Part shown: positions 20,725-26,547 of the stretch, piece after piece | Numbering within the stretch: the stretch's first letter is position 1 | Layout: the number at the start of each line of letters is the position of its first letter | DNA from: Terana coerulea | Lineage: Eukaryota > Basidiomycota > Agaricomycetes > Polyporales > Phanerochaetaceae | NCBI GenBank assembly: GCA_024811115.1 | Contig: JAKOGH010000230.1 | Span: 1 to 26,547 of the forward strand | Direction: 5' to 3' | Length of the DNA stretch: 26,547 nucleotides | Translations under genes and position numbers: made by a program | The notes under the pieces: model-generated | The model's database searches: none | What the model was told of the DNA's origin: nothing | What the model saw: the letters and a program-made list of their open reading frames with translations, nothing else

Positions 20725-21290
20725 TCACAAAATCACTGGCAGCAGCGAAACGATGACAGCGGCGAAAGAATGGCAGCTCCGGCCGTCATCTTGATCTTCA
20801 CGGCGTCCGCGCCCACGACGGTGATGCTCTACACATCCGATGCGGCCTCGCAGACGTTCAGCGTGTAGACTGGTGCGAGCAAGCTGCGGCCGGCGCTCAC
20901 ACTCAGAGGATACATACATTGCACGGTCGTGCACACCAGGCAGACACTGGCTTCATTGATGTTGGCATTCGCAGGAGAAATTGTGTCATCTGAATGGGAT
21001 CTGCACAATCCCTTGTTAGCATGCGTAACACCATCAACAGCAGCAGTAGACAAGCTTACACGTACAACAGCATAAACATGGCAGAAATTGCCGATTGGGC
21101 CATTGTCTGGAGCCTGTCAAGTCAAGTTCGAGGTTTTAGCGTTATAAAAGCAATAAGGGGAGTTATGTTGCATACCTCAACCTTCACTGTAGCTTGTGTT
21201 GCGTAGGTGTAACTCATTGAGCCAGTCCAGACTCCAAAAGCCACGGGTCAAGCTTCTAGAAGTGCACTCGATTCTCCCGTGGCACCATGT
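20725..21290 (-). pseudogene. Remnant of a small cysteine-containing, possibly GPI-anchored protein
   Basis: I recognise no named family. On the minus strand a protein-like frame can be followed in pieces. First is GVWTGSMSYTYATQATVKVE, ending at a GTATGC donor. Next is an exon reading APDNGPIGNFCHVYAVV, ending at a GTGTAAG-type donor. The third exon contains SHSDDTISPANANINEASVC, LVCTTVQCMYPLSVSAG and APVYTLNVCEAASDV. After an in-frame TAG at 20829-20831 the same frame continues SITVVGADAVKIKMTAGAA, and a neighbouring frame then gives a hydrophobic end (SFAAVIVSLLPVIL) like a GPI-anchor tail. An in-frame TGA near 21248-21250 cuts the 5' side, and the exon 2-3 junction is out of phase. Two stops plus phase errors suggest decay. 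The type (small secreted or wall protein) is inferred from composition only; a live gene with a different exon layout is not excluded. Confidence 0.42.
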
Positions 21291-22335
21291 CAGGTCGAAT
21301 ATCTGTTTGGCTTAGCAGTGGATTGTTCCAATAGGGCTGCCAGTGAGACCAAGCGCGCCTCGCAACTTGTTCTTCGCTTGTGTGTGGGGGTCGCTGGCAT
21401 GGGTCCAAGTCCGAGTCGCAGCCGTGAATGTCGTGGGGGTCATGGTTTGGAGAGACTGTGCAGAGGTCATCTTAAGTCACAAATTTTCATGCTGTTTATG
21501 CAAGATCGAGTGCGGCGATGGGGAGAGGCTATGAGGGCTATGAGGGCTATGGTGAAGACTGTTAGTTGAGGTCGACGCTATGGGCGCTATAGGCGCCATG
21601 TTCGTACTACGGCGGCTATATAGGAGCCGTGTGCTATATGGGCGCGCCGATGCTAGATTCCAAACTCTCTTGCTATATCCCCAGAATGCGTTTCCAGATG
21701 TATGCAATTGACTGTAATTAAGTAGTGTTCCCTCTGCTCCGAGTGTGACTTGGATCATTCGAAAAGTCAGTGGAAGTATAATGAGCATCATTCAACATTG
21801 ATCACGTCACCGGTTGCCAGCAACTAATTTACAACTAGACACAAGCTTCGGTATGTCATGCACTGTTCATGGTGAATCAGACAACGGTGTCGTGAGTTTA
21901 TTTCAAAATTAAAGCAGAAAATGGCGCCTCATGAGAATGGCACATATGAGTGCTACGGGGAAGAAAAAGTGGGCCGGATAATCCTGCTCATCATCTATCC
22001 AGGTGAGCCACGCACAATTGATTCACTGCGTTGCTTGTTGTTGTAACAGCATCCAGGCATCGCTCCCATCGAAAAGCGTTCGACAGCATACCGGTATCGC
22101 CTTCGGTGGGGTCAAGCAGGTATGGATCGAATGTCCGGACTCGACGGCCTTGGCTCCAGTCAACGCCTAGCGTGATGTCCGACCCTCAATAGCGTGTACG
22201 GCCGACGACCAGCGGCTGGTCTTTTCCTGAGGCGAGCGGGAAGGATATAGACGCCAGTTCAAACACGCTGCAAACATGGAATTCATGGACAGGACTTGTA
22301 TTTGTGTGAGAGTGTAATTCCTACCCCTAAGTGAC
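21291..22335. other. Gene-free stretch 3' of CSE1
   Basis: This contains the second CTATGAGGG tandem copy (21528-21551), a cluster of TATA/GCGC words with a small hairpin (CGGCT...AGCCG, about 21612-21628), and AT-rich sequence around 21890-21930. Open frames present (for example 21279-21569 plus and 21477-21791 minus) show no family features. The last few hundred bases are presumably the CSE1 3' UTR. Confidence 0.45.
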
Positions 22336-25300
22336 CTAAATGTTATACCCTGCGCTAGAAAGGGCTTGCAGGAATGGGGCATTGCCGGCATCGGAGGTGA
22401 GCAGCGCCTTCGCCTGCGGCGCCGCCTTCGTCAGCCGCACAAGCTCCTGGCCAAGGAAATCCCGTGGGTCGCGAACGTAAGCGGTGGGGTCCGCAGCAAC
22501 CGTCTCCGAGGCCGCAAGCCGTGAGTAGGCCGCCTGGTACCCGGCGTTCTGCTCCTCGTAATCTATCACTGTGAGGCCGGCGTCGGGGTCCTCCTCCTTG
22601 TCCTTCGTCAGGTGCTGCGGCTCCGAGAATAGCTGCGTGAGTGCGCCGAAGGCAGCGGGCCTACCACATGATTATCAGCATATAACGACACTCCCCGTGA
22701 CAGGATTCTTACCATTGCCGTACTGCGGGCTCCTGCAGCATGATGGCGCTCTGGGTGAGCAGCCGCGTAAGTCCGACGGCGGCGACTTTGCGGTCCTTTG
22801 TTGGCAGCTTGGGCACTTGGGGAATGATGAAGTTCGACAGAATTTGCGCCCAAAGACTAGGACAGCAGCGTCAGATTGGAGACCTGGTCTGGCATCAGGG
22901 TTTACTCACCCGGGTTGGACTTCTTCCACGGCACCCACGACGAAGTCCGGAGACAGCCCGTCTACGTTGATCGCCGTTGAAAAGAGCAAAAAGTGTACGA
23001 AGAGATACGCGTATTTATCCGTCTTGCTGGTCTGCATGCGCGTCAACAGCGTCACCACGATTGCGCGGAAATATTGCTTGAGGTCAGATCTACAGGTTGG
23101 GGTACGACTGCTGAGCGCAATACCGATGGGAAGCGCCGCAAAAAACTCACGGTGGGATATGCTGTACTACAGCCTGAAGCAGCTCGAAACCCCACGCGTC
23201 ATTCAGCTTCGACGGGATAAGGCGTTGCTGTACGACTGCCAACACAGCAGTATACTGCCCGGTGGCAACCATTTGCCGCGCGTCTCGCGCTAAGAACGCC
23301 TTGAGGAGCTTAACCAGTCCGGGTATGCTACCCTTCTGCTGCCAGCTCGCAGGCGTAAGCAGGAAGGGTAGAAGTTCGCGATATGCCGCTGGGACATCTC
23401 CTGTGTGGAATTCGAGCATTTGTGCGAGAAGCTGGAAGACGTATGGGATATATTCTATGACACGCTGAGCAGGCCAATCGTACGAAAAGGAGAACAAGTC
23501 TTACGGTCAATGTCTTGCTGCAAGATGAAAGTGAATGGCCCAAATAATGCTTGCTCAAAAGTCGAGAGCGTCTCTGGCTTCGCTGAGACCGTAAATCTGA
23601 CGGATAAGGGTATGCATTAGTATTCAGCGACGCCTCGCCGGTAGCTACAGCCTACCTCATCAAGGCAGAGATACTTTCGAAGATGTACTGATCGAAGTTG
23701 GGGTTGCTTGGGTTCTTCGAAATGACACCCAGGATGGCGACCAAACGGCCAAGGATCTTTTGGGACTCCGGCGCAAGAGAAGAGCGGGCGGTGATGATGA
23801 CCCGCATAACACCTACACATGTATGTAAGCTGACTGTCTGTTTAAAGCAGCCGAAGACTTACATTTCATCAAATAATCGTTTTCAGCGACCTTCTCCGGT
23901 GAACCACCTGCTTCAACCTTGCGGAGCAGCGCATCAATCAGCGCTGGTGCAATCTCATGGATGTCCGCTTGCGAGAATCTACGGATTTTCTCAATTTCAA
24001 CACTACGGCTATGATAGCGGGTACGTACAGAAGCTGATTGGCCTGCTTGATGAACAGAATTCGCTCGATACTAATGGCGGCGTACGTGTAGCACACGTAG
24101 TTGTCTGACTGGAGGTGGTGAACTAGCAGCGGGAGGACAGAAAGCAGTTGTGGTTTCGTAAGCTGTCGTATGGGTCAATTCATGAGGTAAAATTGGAAGA
24201 AGGACGCTACAAACTTGTGTCCTGAATGTGTAGAGGAACCGAATGGCATCGACTTGCAGCAGAGGGTGCACACTGCCTGAAGCTGCCTGAAGATCTTGGA
24301 ACACGTGTTCCGAAAAGAACTGCACAACATCAATGAGAGCATTGGTCGACGTGACACCATGCTACGACACCAACAAAGACGATGTAAGTTGTTTGCTATT
24401 TAGTATATACCTATTCAACGTACCTGAGTTGTGCTGCCCCTAGTTGCAACAGCGGTGAGGAGGTAAACAGCAGTGTCCTTGGCTTTCCAGCTGTCTTCTT
24501 TGTCTTTATTGCTGTTGTACTCCTGCAAGCCTTGGTTGATCCATGCACCCGCCACTTCAGTCGTCTCAGCTTCTGAACCAGACGAGACCAGCGCGCGAAT
24601 GACGTCGGCAGCAGCTTGACGACGGGTGACAGCATCCGAGGCAAGTCCAAGACCGCCTGAAGCAGAAGGGAGGGAAAGATCGAGCCGAATGTACTCAAGC
24701 GGGTCGTCTTCAAATTGCTCGATTTCGTGTTCTGATGTCAACCACATATCGTTAGCCGTTGCTTCCCGTATGACAAGTATGAACACACCTCTGAGGCCCA
24801 CGTTTGGTACGACAACGCCCTGCACAAGGCCAGAAATTGTGTCTTTTGATGCAAATAGCTGCTTGTAGTAGCCTGTCCGGATGGCCGTCGAAATAAAACG
24901 GAGTGCTTGCGACACGAGCTAGCGAGGCACGTCTTAGCAAAGCCCTAGGCAGCAATAGGTGGTACGTACGCCATCGTCCGCCACGCTTGGCCGTTTCCCA
25001 CCGCCAACGAGGTTCCATATACTTTGCACGAACGCCTCTACCGAGGCCGAGGTTTGGAGGGTTTCAGGATACATCTTGATGTACAGCTACATAGCATTGT
25101 GAGAGGACGTAATTCAATCTCTGTCGGCAAACTCACCTCCGCAACCTCAAGGATACCTGTTTTGACCTGAGAAGGCAGCGATGGGATGGTATCTTCGGGC
25201 TAAGTGGCCATGGATTTCGTAAGGTCAACGTGGTGCAGAAGATATAGCAACGCACATCACCCTGCAGTTCCCGGGATTCCCACTGCAACAGCCTCAGGAA

Positions 25301-26125
25301 CAATCCATTCTCAGGCGCGAAGAACTTTGCATGATTGTCCTCGAAGTCAGGGAAGGTCCTGGCACGTCAAATCGTAGAAGAGGTCTACGAGCAGCGCCAT
25401 TGCTTGCGCGCGCATTGCGAGTGTTGATGTCGTATCTCCTGGCGCATTGTTCAGAAGGGACTGTGCGGTATGTTCGAAGAGTTGCAGAAACGGCGCGCTG
25501 AACCGTTGCAGAACATAGTTGATCACAGAGTAGAGCGCGTCGGATCGTGTGGCTGCACGCCATGGTTGGAAGATGGAGTGAGCGGTTTGCAGTACACCAA
25601 TATTGATGCCATAATTTGAGCTTGATAGCGAGCTGACGAGTTTCTAGAGGGCGTAGCGTCAAGCATTCCGTCAGACACTGTGAGTAGCGGCCACTCACAT
25701 CTACCAGGTCAGACCACTGCTCCGGGAAATCTGCGCTCGCAATCAGAGAGATAGATTCGGCAATTTGGGCTCGGACAGCCTTGTCTGTTGGTGCTGAAAG
25801 GGCAATCATCGCGGGCACAAGGTCCCCGCGCAGAGAGGCCTTGTCCGCCTCTGGCACCGGTGCATCTTCCTACACACTGCAATGAGTACAACAGCAAATG
25901 CTGCTTGAGGCTCAGTACGTACGTCGTCCCATCGGTTCTTCACTACATTCTTAAAGAACACGCTCGCTGCCAACCGCACGGACCGATCTTGCGATGGCTC
26001 GAGGACGAGGCGCAGAAGATGGGGAGAAAGCCTGGCTGCTGGCTGAGCGAAGTGAGGTTCTGCTCTGCCTCTTTCCTGGAGGCGGGGTTGAGAGATGCGA
26101 GGAGGAGGGCGGGGAGGTCGGACAT
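22336..26125 (-). CDS. CSE1: Exportin-2 (Cse1/CAS), importin-alpha re-exporter
   Basis: This karyopherin-beta protein exports importin-alpha from the nucleus with RanGTP; it is essential in yeasts. I can trace 16 exons and 15 introns of about 50-60 nt, giving roughly 970-980 residues, the usual Cse1 length. The start MSDLPALLLASLNPASRKEA (ATG at 26125) opens the importin-beta N-terminal domain, with RLAASVFFKNVVKNRWDD and ESISLIASADFPEQWSDLVD, which are Cse1 hallmarks. Downstream are QFEDDPLEYIRLDL, SVHPLLQVDAIRFLYTFRTQ, VMRVIITARSSLAPESQKIL, FGPFTFILQQDIDQYIPYVF, ELLPFLLTPASWQQKGSIPG and the end LQALSSAGYNI with TAG at 22336-22338. Exons 3-16 largely join in phase. Two frame breaks occur: one at the G run 26021-26024 (after PGFLP) and one at 25350-25352 (after TCQDLP). 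Each is repaired by a single base and both lie at C/G runs, so they are probably sequencing indels in a functional gene. Confidence 0.95.
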
Positions 26126-26547
26126 GGTGGTGAATGAGGTCAAAGAAGCACTGACAATAATAATCAAAATTCGCGGTAAGCTCTAGGCGCGTTCACGACG
26201 CGTGTGCACAGCCACGTGAGCGCCCTCGTCGTCGTCGGAGCGCCCACTTCGAATTCTCCTTCACTTCAACTCCTCCGTGCTGCCAGCATTTGATCTTGAA
26301 TTCCTCGCTGCTACTCTCAGTGATGCAAGTGGCTCCTGACGGAGTCTCGCAACATATACAATGGGTAGTAAACCATGATAGTATGGCACAAATGTACATT
26401 CTATCCAACTATAATCTGCTAAGATAACCTCATCCCACGAGCGTACAAAACCCCAACTGCGAGGCATGGAGACAATGAAGGGCGAGTCTGTATAGACGGC
26501 TCGCCGGGACTAGGGCTAGTAAATCGTGGTGCAGTGCTGAGCAGTCC
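26126..26547. other. Upstream region of CSE1 to the window edge
   Basis: No coding frame is recognised. The CSE1 promoter should be here. The last 250 nt show nothing I can assign. Confidence 0.4.
26198..26218. promoter_or_regulatory. MluI-box-like ACGCGT and E-box CACGTG upstream of CSE1
   Basis: ACGCGT (26198-26203) and CACGTG (26213-26218) are two palindromic sites 73 to 93 bp upstream of the CSE1 start codon. In ascomycete yeasts ACGCGT is the MBF cell-cycle element and CACGTG a basic helix-loop-helix site. Both are short and could occur by chance, so a role here is only a suggestion. Confidence 0.22.

Noticed and set aside
1..26547. tRNA, rRNA and CRISPR signals
   Set aside because: I looked for the tRNA B-box (GGTTCRANTCC) in clover-leaf context and for regularly spaced direct repeats and found none that hold up. 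I cannot exclude unusual small RNAs by eye.

Overview
The window looks like nuclear DNA of a filamentous basidiomycete, probably an agaricomycete and possibly a polypore. Nearly every conserved protein is split by short introns of about 50-60 nt with GTRNGT-type donors and YAG acceptors. Genes lie on both strands, and the families (Cse1, ETF-QO, Spo7-like, HEM13-type oxidase, SUT-type permease) are eukaryotic housekeeping or fungal families. I saw no rRNA, tRNA, CRISPR or bacterial operon signal.

Layout from left to right. (1) Positions 1-860, minus strand: a partial sucrose/alpha-glucoside-type GPH permease running off the left edge. (2) 1422-2957, plus: a fungal single-pass membrane protein with a signal peptide and a conserved C-terminal block. 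(3) 3459 to about 4390, minus: a broken, 5'-truncated coproporphyrinogen III oxidase. (4) 4431-5307: a large inverted repeat with two nearly identical 305-nt arms around a 267-nt AT-rich spacer, lying between the broken oxidase and the next gene. (5) 5609-7702, plus: an intact 5-exon electron transfer flavoprotein-ubiquinone oxidoreductase (ETF-QO). (6) 8109-9270, minus: a Spo7/NEP1-R1-like nuclear envelope phosphatase regulator. (7) 9652 to about 11500-11690, minus: a protein joining a pRiA4b ORF-3-like domain to a MYND zinc finger. (8) About 11714-19650: a roughly 4-kb direct tandem duplication. Each unit carries one 10-exon gene (12083-14453 and 16092-18458, minus) for a multi-pass membrane protein of a family I do not recognise, plus duplicated non-coding flanks. 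(9) About 19650-22335: a gene-poor stretch with a decayed small cysteine-containing protein gene (20725 to about 21290) and scattered GGGCTATA-like short repeats. (10) 22336-26125, minus: a 16-exon exportin-2 (CSE1/CAS).

The genes are independent housekeeping and accessory loci, not one pathway. ETF-QO (mitochondrial electron transfer), the Spo7-like regulator (lipin/Pah1 control at the nuclear envelope) and Cse1 (importin-alpha recycling) are core functions. The duplicated membrane-protein pair is the clearest lineage-specific novelty.

One caution governs the interpretation. Several conserved genes, including the normally essential CSE1, show single-nucleotide frame breaks, often at C or G runs. 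Many of these may be uncorrected sequencing or assembly indels. The oxidase is a stronger pseudogene candidate because it also has an in-frame stop and a lost 5' end. All gene models were reconstructed by eye from reading-frame continuity and splice signals.
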